Source of the DNA: Planococcus citri
Taxonomy: Eukaryota > Arthropoda > Insecta > Hemiptera > Pseudococcidae
NCBI RefSeq assembly: GCF_950023065.1
Contig: NC_088678.1
Location: 39,546,580-39,610,579 of the forward strand
Length of the DNA stretch: 64,000 bases
Direction of reading: 5' to 3'
A program made the position numbers and the translations under genes. Positions 1 through 10,616 of the stretch are shown in pieces (within the stretch, counting starts at the first letter, position 1; each line of letters begins with the position of its first letter). The notes under the pieces are model-generated. The model saw only the letters and a program-made list of their open reading frames with translations. It was not told the DNA's origin and made no database searches.

Positions 1-45
1 AACGACGATGAAAAAAAAAAAGTTTTTCTAGTACGGATCAATAAG

Positions 46-3000
46 TTATGCTATCCAAATTACCTGATTTGATTGATGACCATTTTCCAACAGATTCCGT
101 AAATAATCAGCATGCTCTGCTTTTGTTTTATTCAACCACTCGTGTTCTTTTATCTGAAATGAAAAAAATAAAATTAAAATTAAAAGAGAGAACAGTAGTT
201 ACTAACTCAGATAATAATATTTCTTGCAAAACAATGGGAAAAAAGTTTTTTAAAACATACTTAAATTTGGAGTAGCAATGCCGTATTACAAATTTTTTTG
301 GGAGGAGGGTTCACTTATGTATTCACTTTTACTACTCCAATAACCAAGACGTCGTTTTTCGAAACCTCAACTTATCCCTCGAGAAAACCGTCAATCTCAA
401 GATTAAATTGAAAACATGTTGGGAAAAAATACAGATTTTTCGTTCTTTTCTGTAATGAACTTCGTTCGAAGAATAACTTTCGAACATTAAAACTACACAC
501 TATAATATAACAAATTTTCAAAACCCAAATACATGACTTTTGTGAGACTTAGCACAATCTTTTCTCTCGAAAAAAAAACCACAAGAGATCAAACATATCC
601 CCCCTCCTCCTCCCTTTAAAAATTATTATCTTTTCATTTTTCAAAATTTAAAAAAAAATCATATACACATTTTTTTTTTTTAATTTTTGACGAATGCACG
701 ACTTCGATGACCTGTTAAATACCTTGACTAATCAACTGAACCACAAACTATACAACTTTAATCTAATGATTTCCTAGGGTTGGTCGAGAATGGTGAAATC
801 AAGTTTTGGGAGTTCCTGCTTTTTAGGAGCCTATTGACAGATACTCGTATTTTTCGATCGCGCAAAACCTACAATAAGTATGTAAAACTTGGCTAAAATC
901 ACGGTTTTTCTATATATCACAAAAATTACAGGGAAAATTCCAAATTTAAATCTTATTTCTTTATGGTTAAGACCAGGAATGTAGATATTTTTTTGGTAAA
1001 AAAAAAACATTTTTTGGAATTTTTGCAAAGCATATTTGAATAGGCTACAGCTCGTGGGCATTTTCTATGACTTGGAAAAATACGAAATTATTTCAACCAA
1101 TCAGTAATCATCCTAAAATCCCGGATACGATAAATATTCAAAATGATAGATTGTTCCATCATTCATCACAAATCAAGCAGTATTTCACAATTTTGTCTAT
1201 AACTCGATAGTACAATCACTTTGTCAACCGAGAGGAGAATTCACCGATTCAATTTCATGAAGTAGGTTCCTTTCACATAAATAGACCGATTAAATTACCT
1301 ATTGTTTGGTCAATCTGAATTTAAAAGCACTTCAGAATCAGTTACAAGTATGATATAATTCATCATTTGGCTTGGCAATTTTTTAAAATTGAATTTGATT
1401 TAATTTAATCAGATTATTCAAATACTAGTTTTACTGCATTGAAATTCAACTTTGAAAGGGGAAAGGGAAAGAAATTTTTTTAAAGTTATTGAGCGATGTA
1501 CGATTAAAATCTACCTCATTCTACCTCCGGATTCAATTCAAAAATACTCGTAAAAAGAGCTCAAATGGAAAGTGATACGACTAAAACTTCAATATGATTG
1601 CAATCAATTTTGAATTGGATATCAAGTATCTGTATTTCAACTTTCGGAATCACTTGAGACATATTTTTCGAGGACACTCATTAAAATTTGTACGAGTGAT
1701 CAACTTGAGAGCATTTTTGAGCAAAATATGCCATCTAACGATTTTCAATTTCCCCGACTTTCTTGACTTAATTCGATTTCATAAAAAAACAATGAAGTTT
1801 CCATAGAAAATTAAAATTAACTCACGCTTCAAAAATTTCAAATTCCCTTCCAGAGATTTTTTTTCGGCGTTGAATTACGCTTCCTCGACATTTCACGTTT
1901 TATCAACATCTGGTAATATAAATACGAGTAAATGAAAAAAAAACCACTTACACATAGTACTCTATAGCCAAGTTTCTTCAAGTGGCGCATTTTCGTACAC
2001 ATGTTTCCTATAGGCTGGTCTGTATTACGCAACACTGTGTTGGTTCCCAAGGAAGTAACAACGTACCAATCTTCAGTTTTGGATGGTAACTCAAGGTTCA
2101 TATAGTTACTCGATAACACATTCTCGGGTAATCTTATCGGAATATCGCCGTTTAACCGAAAGACCAAGTCTAAACAAAATTATCCAACAATGATTCAATA
2201 CGAATACAATGCGATATAATTAAATACAAAAATTCACTCCATTCCTGTGATAAAGTCACAGTTTCCAAAAGAATTCTAATCGAATGTGTTTTTCCATTAA
2301 ATTTACGAAGCGTACTAAAAATCAAACAATAAATTTACTCACCAGGGCGAGATAAGTGAGGAAGAACGTACGTGTAATGCACAAAATCAGAGCCACCGAA
2401 AATATCTCGAAATATGGACCTGGCTTGAAACAGAACTTTATCGTACATTGACAATGGTTTACGAGTATCCTCAGTTGGAATTTTAAAACTTTGATGCTAA
2501 AAAGTCAAATGAACATAATTAACAACTTAGTTAATACAAGTACACATAGAAATGAACAACATATAAAACTGAAACTTCATTTACCAAATAGAGATCTTTT
2601 CGCAGAGATTCGTTCAATAAATTTCCCGAATATTCGGGAAAATCGATTTTTATACCATCGGAAATAGTTAATAAATTCAGGTGACAGTTATACTTCGATA
2701 AATCTTTATGGTCTGGGGAAAAAAATCAAACGTTGTATAAAACGACATATGAAAAAAAAAAAAAAAAAAAAAATTGCACACGATAACACTGAACTTACTG
2801 AATGCTTTCTTGATGGTATCTTCTGACAATAAGAAGTTCGTGAGTTCAAAATTATGATACCCTTTCAAAGCCAAATACGTAACCGCCGAATAAACTGATG
2901 TAGGATAATCGAATACATCATCTTTTCGTTTCACTAATTCTTTCAGGGCGACTTCATAAACACTGGGTTCTGTTTTAGATTCAAAGTTGAACGTTTCGAA

Positions 3001-4746
3001 TGCTAATATAGTTCTTTCGATATCCTGTGAAAAATAGTTCGTTAAATAGGCGATTTTCGCAGAAAAATAGAGTACAAACATCTGCTTACTTTAATTCTAA
3101 CGACGGATATTTCCTCGATTAATCTTCGAGCAATCTTTTCACAAAGCTTGGAGTCACATACAAGCATGCTAGTTCCAAGAAGGGCGATATGAGTACAACA
3201 AACGTAAGGATGTTTATCAACGGCATCATGTAACAAAGCGATTAGCTGCAGCATGTGTTCTCTTAAACCGTAGTAACTACACGATCGAAACAGCTGTAAA
3301 ACAAAAGTATATATGGCAAGATTAACACAAAATCTGATAAAGAATCGTGGAATTCGTTAACGTGAGAAAGTTCTTGAAAAAAAAACCAACACCACATAGC
3401 AGATGCAACAAATTAGAGAACATATATAGAACATCCGGTTCATCAATAGAATATTTCCATCGTCATCAATAATACATCAGTTCTCAAATAATTATTGATA
3501 CATTATTACTCCATCTTCCTAGAAAATGCTATTCAGCAAACAATCAGATTCGACTCACCTTCAGTAAAGATGTCAGCGGTATAGCATCGAGAGTAGATAC
3601 TCGAATAAACAATTTCTCGTAAAGTAATTTCAACAAATCGAGATTCCTGATTTTATGCTGTGTTTTGAAAAAAGCTAAGGCTAGTATTGCACATTCTTCG
3701 ACACTCAGTTCATATGCAGCCTGTCTCAAATACGTTTCTAGATTATAAAAATGCACCGCCGGATGCCAACTTCGATGAGCGTTCACTAAGAACATCGCAT
3801 GAACAACTTGAGCGGAGGTCAACCTGTTGAACAACTCATTTGTAAGATCTGTATTCATAGACGTTACTTAGGGATCACATTCTTGGCTAAGTGATTGGTT
3901 TAAGAAATTGGACCTCAAAGTATCGATTTATCATTTCAAAAATTATGAAATTCGTACTCATTTACGAGAAAAATTGAATCAAAATTCACCACTTAGCCAA
4001 GTGATCCCTAAGTAACGTCTATGAATGCGGCCCTTAATATCGGCCAATACGTAAAAATACAATCTTTCTTACCTATTCGGATCACGCCATAATCTTTTCA
4101 TGCAGTTCCACGAAGTTTCGCTAAACCTTATAACTTGGAGCCGGTAGAAATGATCCATAACGAGTAAACATCTATCGTAACCCCAAAGCTTGTAACGCTG
4201 GAGGAACATTTTATCGATGGTACGACACATGGCGTAAAATACCTGATTTCTCTTCGACTCATCCCACAGAGCCAAAGTTTTCATTACATTAAGCACGTGA
4301 TCTTCGTGCATGGAAGTGAATTTAGACGAAAGTGTTTCACATAGTTTACTAAATCTGGCATCATCGTAAATCGTATCCGATTGTTGAGAATATTTCATAA
4401 CAACATGTAAATATAATGATAATGTAACGCCATGTTTGTCTTCGAACGTATCGTTCAAAGCGAAATCTACGTCGCAGAGAGTTTCTTCTGGAACGTAGTC
4501 TAGGAACGCTATGCTAGCGGAATACTTCTTATTTTTCATTAAAAACGAATGATAGTAATCGTTCTCCAGTCGCTTATGTGGGTTACCACTGTAGACTTGA
4601 ACATGATTAAAACGTACAGCAATAAATTCGCACAAAGGATAACTGCGTAATAACGTGGAATTGATGGATTGTTGACTCAAAGAGTGAGTGAAGTATTTCC
4701 AGAATACTTTACACTCGGGCTTCAGTAGTTTGTTCATCATGAACAT
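46..4746 (-). CDS. FASTK-domain (FASTKD family) mitochondrial RNA-binding protein, RAP domain at C-terminus
   Basis: Eight exons on the minus strand: 4746-4073, 3823-3559, 3293-3090, 3024-2799, 2712-2585, 2496-2343, 2169-1952 and 153-46. All borders are GT-AG, the phases match, and the sum is 1977 nt (658 aa). The last exon is 1.8 kb away but completes a RAP domain: the previous exon ends with KLGYRVLC and the last continues IKEHEWLNKTKAEHADYL, the usual hydrophobic-xx-EW...YL ending. Upstream helical repeats such as RLTSAQVVHAMFLVN and LPHLSRPDLVF fit the FAST_1/FAST_2 regions. The N-terminus (MFMMNKLLKPECKVFW) is basic-hydrophobic and could be a mitochondrial presequence. FASTKD proteins act in mitochondrial RNA processing and stability; length and RAP layout fit, but the exact paralogue (FASTKD4/5-like) is not resolved. 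The start is the first ATG of the exon; a non-coding 5' exon is possible. Confidence 0.85.
154..1951 (-). other. Last intron of the FASTKD-like gene
   Basis: This 1.8 kb intron runs from the donor gtaagt at 1951 to the acceptor ttcag just above 153. It contains AT-rich DNA, homopolymer runs and no coding signal I can support. The short open frame that runs past the donor to 1838 is explained by intron read-through. Confidence 0.7.
3853..4026. mobile_element. MITE-like inverted-repeat element in FASTKD intron 1
   Basis: A roughly 174-bp stretch begins with ATTCATAGACGTTACTTAGG and ends with its reverse complement. The arms continue as GGATCAC and TTGGCTAAGTG, with a 4-nt difference between them. 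It lies wholly within the 249-nt first intron (3824-4072), close to the acceptor, so the original intron was probably about 75 nt like its neighbours. No clear target-site duplication was found and no protein is encoded. Confidence 0.75.
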
Positions 4747-5300
4747 CGTCTAGGTAAATGAGAATAATATATGTGAAATCTTACCCGTTCAATCGCGGAA
4801 ATTCAGTCATTAATTCAACTAATTAGCATTCAAAATACTCAAATTAACACCGGTAAAACAACACAGGAATGCCCCAAAACGCAGTTATTTCATCATATTC
4901 ACACATTCACACGAAATAAAAAGCACGTTTCTGTTTGCCGGGTTGAAGAAATGACAGGAGGGGAAAGACGAAAATCAAATCAGCTGACTGCCGAACGAGG
5001 AAATGAAACTTTTTATTTTTCAATTTTTATCATGTTAACATCCAAAAGTAATTTGAAATAGATATTTTAAATTATTTTTTTGTTCATTTTATGTGTCTTT
5101 AAATATTTTTTAATTGCTACATTCTACATTTCTATTATTTCCTCAAAAAATTGAAAACAAAATTTCATTCTTTTGTACTTTTGTAACAGTTTTGACTTTT
5201 GAATATGCGCATATTTTATTTCATTCATAATGGTTTTTTTTTGTAAACAAAAACATTGATTTCATTTTCTGTTTTTTTTTTTTCGAGAATGAAAATTTTC
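4747..5300. other. 5' flank of the FASTKD-like gene
   Basis: AT-rich DNA upstream of the FASTKD start codon. It probably includes the 5' UTR and promoter, but no recognisable core element could be assigned. Poly-T runs near 5230-5282 precede the mobile-element stack. Confidence 0.4.
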
Positions 5301-5406
5301 AATTTTACAGGAGTCCATCTTGACCGGAATCGGAGCACATTATTGATGACGTCATAGCTCAACTTCTCGATGTTTATTTTCATGTTTTCATTAAAAGTTT
5401 TCATTT

Positions 5407-5654
5407 GAGGAGCTCATTGCAAAAGTAGCCCTTGTCACATGAACTTTTAGACACGTTTTACTCGATTGCACCTATTGCCAACTGCGGAGATCATGTTGTA
5501 ATGATGAAATGACCATCAAGTTAGTCTACCCTGAGTAGCCCTGAGAGGAATTGCTTTATAGAGTTTACATTCATGATACTGGGTACGCTCAAGGGAGAGC
5601 TTTGGAGATTGCATAGGTTCATGTGACAAGGGCTACTTTTGCAATGAGCTCCTC
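5407..5654. mobile_element. MITE with 38-bp perfect terminal inverted repeats
   Basis: The first 38 bases (GAGGAGCTCATTGC...) are repeated exactly in reverse complement at 5617-5654. The 172-bp interior has no coding potential. Flanking sequences (tttcattt / atttattt) match imperfectly, so the duplication is uncertain. It lies inside the outer element. Confidence 0.8.
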
Positions 5655-5674
5655 ATTTATTTATGTGGAAAAGG

Positions 5675-6751
5675 CTTTGACTATATATACATGGACTGCT
5701 ATCTCCTATTGTTGTTGAATGGGAATCGTGAAGCCAAAGCAATAGAGGTACTAGATCGGGACATGGGCTCTGAGCATGCGCGAGATTTCGTTGCAACGAG
5801 CGTAGCGGTCGTTGGAACGTAGGAGGGTGTTCGTCGCTCCGTGGTTCACCGTGATTGAATGACTAATTACTAGAGACTAAGGATACTTTTCGGCATCGTG
5901 TGATTTCGAGTGCTTTCGGCTACGCTCGTTTGACTTTATTCTTTGTAATGATTCAAGTTCCCTGTTCCTGTTGATAGTGTTGATGAGATTTTTAATTTTA
6001 ATTAAAAATTAATTATAACATTCGAATATTATATTGTCTTTTACGTATTCTTCATTGTATTTCTTGTAGAATGCAATTTTTTGTTGCTCAATAATATACA
6101 CATAATTTGGGTTAAATGCCTTGTGAGCAGTTGGAAATCTGATAAGATTTTTTCGATTTTGACTTTGACTGATGTGATATCAATCTTTTTTTGAAAAACT
6201 TCCAAGTTCCAAATGTTTGTACAACAACGTCACTTCTGTTAACGTTTTACATTTTCTTCAAATTGAATTCGAAAGACTAGTATCATCACAGCTGTTTTTT
6301 CTTTATATTTGCCATTTGGTAATGTTCGGATCGGAAACCAAGTTGTCTAACAAGAGTACAAGACTGTCGACGAAATTATGAAACAGATTAAAATTCAAAA
6401 GAAACAGGACTAACACGAGTTTTATCATTAAAATACGTACAATATTCGTATGAAATAATATGATTATGAAAAAGAAAGATTTGAACAAAAAGGAAACAGG
6501 AGTTTCATCTTTGATAAGGAGAATATTTCATTTTCATGGAGACAAGTCAAACGAGCGTAGCCGAAAGCACTCGACAGCACACGATGCCGAAAAGTATCCT
6601 TAGTCTCTAGTAATTAGTGATTGAATGGTGCGAGGGTGGGTGGGATTCCTGCGCGCGCATGAAAATTCCCGATGCTCCCGATCTAGTACCTCTATTACTT
6701 CGGCTTCATCGGCGACAATGAAGATAGCAGTCCATGTATATATAGTCAAAG
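5675..6751. mobile_element. Nested long-arm inverted-repeat element, 8-bp TSD GGAAAAGG
   Basis: It starts CTTTGACTATATATACATGG and ends with the exact reverse complement. It is flanked by 8-bp direct repeats GGAAAAGG at 5667-5674 and 6752-6759. Arm similarity resumes at 5848-5937 against 6543-6624, so each arm spans roughly 260 bp with unmatched parts, around a loop of about 0.6 kb. No transposase is encoded. It is nested in the outer element. Confidence 0.85.
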
Positions 6752-6899
6752 GGAAAAGGTCTCTTTTTCTACTTTTTTAGTATAACGAAATACCGAATTA
6801 TATAAATTTTGATGAGGACTTTTCTGAAGTAAAATTGAATTTCTCATCAAATGGTGTGAACAATTTTTGTTTTCGTGTAGAAATAAAAGACTTTATGAA

Positions 6900-7215
6900 G
6901 GTATTTTCATTCACGGATTATGAGCACATGAGTGTTTCAAAATGTTCAGAATTTTATTCTGTTCGAAATGTTTTTTTTTTACCCAAAGGCTCACTCAGCG
7001 TTTATTGTTCAAAATTCATTAAAGCTCCAAGTTGTGAAAACCAGAGATGCGGAGTAAAAATCGAACGTTGAGCTTTAATGAATTCATTGAATTCTGAAAG
7101 ATAAACACTAAACAGTAGCAGCTTTGGATAAAAAACTATTTTGAACTGGATAAAAATAAAATTCTGAACATTTTTGATTTTGGTATTTTAAAACACTAGT
7201 GTTTTCATTGAAAAT
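6900..7215. repeat. Imperfect foldback within the outer element
   Basis: The segment around 6936-7030 (AAAATGTTCAGAATTTTATT, then a stretch ending ATTCATTAAAGCT) is matched in reverse complement by 7067-7175 with several mismatches and indels. Short similarity (a GTGTTTYAAAA core) continues outward. Boundaries are approximate and no TSD was seen. The 78-codon open frame here is likely chance. Confidence 0.5.
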
Positions 7216-7553
7216 TTCGAGAAATTTCAATTCAATATATCTACTTACATAATAATTTATCCATGAATGAAAATACTATATTATAATATTATAAAGTCGT
7301 TGTTTCTGTAATTCTGCTGGAAAGCAAACCATTCGACGAAAAATGTCATTTTAATTAAGAAAAGTCATCATCGAAATTTACGCAAATTCACTTTATTCCT
7401 ACCAATAATGATTAATAAAGTCGAAAAACTGAATTTCTCCCATACAATTACCTGTGAAAACTCGGAAAATGATAAATAAACATCGAGAAGTTGAGCTATG
7501 ACGTCATCAATAAGGTGCTCCGATTCCGGTCAGGATGGACTCCTAATTTTACC

Positions 7554-8267
7554 CAGAGTTCAACGGGTACCCGGATAATCGGGTTTCCGGGTTTAACCCG
7601 GAAAGCAACCCGGTTACCCGGATACGGAACCGGGTAGTGAAAAACAATGAAAAATGCGACGTTGCCAAATCAAAGTGACGAAAAAAGTTCATCTTTATAT
7701 AGCGATCCTAGCGATATAAAGATGAACTGCTCAAAATGACGTCATTTTCTAGAATTTTTCTACCCGGATAATGAACCGGGTAGACCCGGATAATTTTTGG
7801 ATCCGGGTAATACCCGCGGATCCGGGTACCCGTTGAACTCTGATTAGTGATGTTGATATTTAGAAAAATTTTATATTGATATATCACGATATTTTTCCAA
7901 CAGATATCGATATATCGACGATATATCGATATCTTCAATATTGCCTTGAAAGTACCTATTTTTCCCATTTGTATACTCAGTCATTTAAGTTTAATTGCGA
8001 ATTAACAACTGCAAAAAATTTGGTACGACAAAAAGTTTTTTTATAGATTTTTAAAAAAGTGAGAAAATTTTTTTTTTGAAAAAATTTTAAAAATTTCTTT
8101 CTAATTTCAATTTTTACTCATATTTTTGGCTGTTTTCGTGCATTTTTTCCTCAATTTTTGACGATACGATATATCGTCGATATTGATTTTTCATATCGAT
8201 ATGTCGATATTGGATCTCATATCGATATATCGTTTAAGATATCGATATATCAACACCACTAACTCTG
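7554..8267. mobile_element. hAT-like MITE, TIR CAGAGTTCAACGGGTACCC, TSD ATTTTACC, itself interrupted
   Basis: The left end CAGAGTTCAACGGGTACCC is matched in reverse complement by GGGTACCCGTTGAACTC at 7825-7841, with the last bases completed at 8262-8267 beyond a later insertion. Exact 8-bp duplications ATTTTACC lie at 7546-7553 and 8268-8275. The interior is full of CCCGG-type degenerate repeats and a near-perfect palindrome around 7687-7729. Starting in C-A-G with an 8-bp TSD fits hAT. It inserted into the right-hand target duplication of the outer element. Confidence 0.85.
7845..8261. mobile_element. hAT-like MITE, TIR TAGTGRTGTTGATAT, TSD ACTCTGAT
   Basis: This 417-bp element starts TAGTGATGTTGATAT and ends ATATCAACACCACTA. 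Exact 8-bp duplications ACTCTGAT at 7837-7844 and 8262-8269 show it inserted into the right end of the preceding MITE. Both halves are rich in CGATATATCG motifs that can pair with each other. It is non-coding and the youngest insertion in the stack. Confidence 0.9.
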
Positions 8268-8275
8268 ATTTTACC

Positions 8276-8486
8276 ATTTGGTTTGGTTCTTTGGTTCATA
8301 TTTTTGAAATTATATCGAATTATTAAAATTCTATAATTTCATCAATAAAAATTGAAATTGTAATTGGATTCCCAGCCATTTAATCAAATCGAAACTTCTC
8401 AAAATTATGCTTTCCTCAATTTTCAAACATTCCTATCTTGCATCGTTGTCCCATTAAAATCGTTGGCACTAAACCTGTGAAAAATT
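8276..8486 (+). promoter_or_regulatory. TMEM237 upstream region
   Basis: 211 bp between the last transposon target duplication and the TMEM237 ATG. It presumably holds the promoter and 5' UTR. I looked for an RFX X-box, expected for ciliary genes, and found no good match here. Confidence 0.35.
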
Positions 8487-9647
8487 ATGAACTCGATTAA
8501 CGAAGTTTTAAACGAACTAAAAGATGATATTGTCACAAAACCCGAAGCATTTCATCGTAAGAAAATATACGTTAAACAATCCTCACTTCATAGCACTGTT
8601 CTCTGGCACTTACTGTTACCATTTAAATGTTACAGCACCTAAACCACAGCAAGTAGTTCAAAATGAAAAAATTGAAAACAAAGCTTACCTTCAACAAAAG
8701 GAATATTTTTTAGAGATCACGAAAGATAAATTACTCGCAACATTATCTAGTCAGGATCACCATCCTTTTTCTTGGAATAATTTTCCATTGTAAGTGAACC
8801 ATCACTGATCTATTTCCATCAACAGCATTATTCATTCGATCATTTTAATTACAGAAAAGAATTGGACAGTACAGTAGACATAGCAATATCATTCCAAAGG
8901 AATAGTCACGCCGTTAGTAATTTATGCTACGGATTATTAGGGGGTATTTCGCTTATGCAGCTTGTACTTGTGAGTATTGCTCTTAGAAAGCAATCAGGCC
9001 TACACTCGAAATATTAATGCATAATTTATTCGCAGACCTACACTCTAGTCAAAGGATCAAAAAATGAGCTGATGTCGTTTATAGAACTATACTCTAAATT
9101 TGGACATGTACCGTCAGCTTCTTTCTCAATACTAACAACAATTTGTTTAGTGTTTGCTTTCGACAAGTAATAATTTGTCTTTTTAATGATATAATTTCAT
9201 GTAGACAAATCGAGAAAATTCTGTGATGACAAGTTGTTTTTCATTTCCAGGATTGATCTAATCACTGTAAAACAGTTAATTTTACAAGAGCAACGTAAAT
9301 TCTACAGTAACTGGATTCTTGTGTTCTTATACTCGGTTACATTCATTCTGTCCGTTTTATGCTTCAAGTTTGACGAGATAATCGCTACATTTCCAGAAGG
9401 AACGGAAACACTGACGGTAATAATTTTGGTAAATTATGAAGATTCAATCGCTTAAATAATGTTAAATTGTTTAATGTTGCAGACTTCTCAAGATTTATGG
9501 ATGTGGAGAACATTGAACTTATGGCGTTGTATTTTCGGTATCATAGGATGGTTCTTTGTTTGCATTACCAGACCTCATGATCTTTTGGAGCATCGTTTAT
9601 GCGCACTCAAAAAAAGCACAACTGAAAATCAAAATACCGTCAATTAA
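8487..9647 (+). CDS. TMEM237: TMEM237-like tetraspan ciliary transition-zone protein
   Basis: Six exons: 8487-8556, 8636-8789, 8855-8969, 9036-9166, 9251-9416 and 9483-9647. All have GT-AG introns of 65-84 nt, and the sum is 801 nt (266 aa). The product has a hydrophilic N-terminus of about 85 residues, then four hydrophobic segments: GLLGGISLMQLVL...YTLV, SFSILTTICLVFAF, WILVFLYSVTFILSVL and CIFGIIGWFFVCIT. Landmarks typical of TMEM237 are the FAFDKIDL motif after the second segment and a Trp-rich WMWRTLNLW before the fourth. TMEM237 works at the ciliary transition zone with MKS-module proteins. In this insect the likely sites are sensory neurons and sperm (inference). The first exon joins by a 79-nt intron with perfect donor CGTAAGAA; the overlapping ATG at 8524 opens a longer frame but reads through that intron. 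Confidence 0.75.
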
Positions 9648-10616
9648 TTACCTACCTATTTTTTTTCTCTATCGATCAAAACTTTATACTTGTAATTTTT
9701 AAATACCTAATTGAATTAAAAAATATATTATTGAAAATAATATCTAAGTTTTGATGAATCAAACCATACAAAAATAGAGAACTTGAATCAAAAATTATTT
9801 TATTTATGAGAAAATTCATAAAAAAAAAACTTCATCTTAAAATCAATGAAAGTTCACACGTTTGATAAAACATTATAAATATTTAACCGTAAATGCATAA
9901 TTAAAAAAATTAACGAACCGATACAAAAAAGGAAATTAAATTACTCACAAAACAGAAAAGAAACAAATTCATTTCAGAGGGAAAATAATGCTTTTTAAAC
10001 GAGACAAAGATGATTTTTCTCACAGGAATAAAAATACGTATGCACAAAAAATTCCCAAAAATCAACTATCGTGAATTAAAACAAAGGAAGGATCGCGTCC
10101 CGCGCCGAGATATTGCAATTGCAAACAATAAGAGGAAAATATAAGAAACAACACCGAAGAAACACAATCCACCCCATAAAATTGGCCCTGCAACAATAAA
10201 GAGCGATTAGTTGGCATATATGAGTGTTCGTCTAGAATCGGAATCGTTTTCAGTTTTTAGTGAATTCATTACGATAAAATGGTAATTATAAATAAATTTT
10301 GATTTTTATACAAGTGCTTTAAATTGCATTCCACGGACCAACTAATCGCTCGCCGATGATACACTTAAAACTAGCAGATGATTTTTCATTTTATATACAA
10401 CAAATTTACACGAATAGGCACTAAAGTTATAAGGTAACAGGTATCTTTAAAAAGACAAATTAAGAACTAATGAACACTATAATCAACAAAATACAACATA
10501 TTATTTTTTGTTTTCGCCGTAGAGTACATTTTAATTCAGCAATTTTGTCACTAACGTTAAAAAAGGCATATTAAATTAACGCAATCTTGGATAGTACGTA
10601 TAGTTAAAATTTTCAT
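9648..10616. other. Convergent 3' region between TMEM237 and the ZNF292/RLF-like gene
   Basis: The two genes end tail to tail. The plus strand is A-rich from about 9.8 kb, as expected for the T-rich sense strand of a minus-strand 3' UTR. A candidate AATAAA for the minus gene lies at 9799-9804 (TTTATT on plus). A 14-bp inverted repeat (10201-10214 with 10338-10351) sits inside the presumed UTR. Confidence 0.5.

Larger units (their letters stand above)
5309..7544. mobile_element. Outer inverted-repeat DNA transposon (non-autonomous), 8-bp TSD AATTTTAC
   Basis: The element starts AGGAGTCCATCTTGACC and ends with the reverse complement. The arms match for about 75 bp (through a TGATGACGTCATAGCTCAAC segment), apart from small differences. 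It is flanked by exact 8-bp direct repeats AATTTTAC at 5301-5308 and 7545-7552, so the boundaries are firm. An 8-bp duplication is typical of hAT (also P) elements; the termini are not diagnostic, so the superfamily is inferred. There is no transposase frame. The interior holds two further inverted-repeat units (5407-5654 and 5675-6751) and an imperfect foldback near 6900-7215. Confidence 0.85.

Noticed and set aside
1838..1951. Open frame continuing the FASTKD exon past its donor to a stop at 1838
   Set aside because: It lacks the conserved RAP ending; splicing at 1951 to the exon at 153-46 restores it in phase. A 42-nt intron within this stretch would be implausibly short.
3856..3890. Start of FASTKD exon 2 at an in-frame ATG (3858)
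   Set aside because: The ATG lies at the MITE boundary; the AACAG acceptor at 3824 gives the phase needed by the upstream exon.
5407..5654. tRNA- or SINE-like interpretation of this unit
   Set aside because: The 38-bp perfect terminal inverted repeats and lack of A/B boxes or a tail indicate a MITE.
8524..8635. ATG at 8524 giving a longer TMEM237 N-terminus
   Set aside because: It runs through a 79-nt stretch with a perfect GTAAGA donor and TGTTACAG acceptor; the upstream ATG at 8487 joins in phase.
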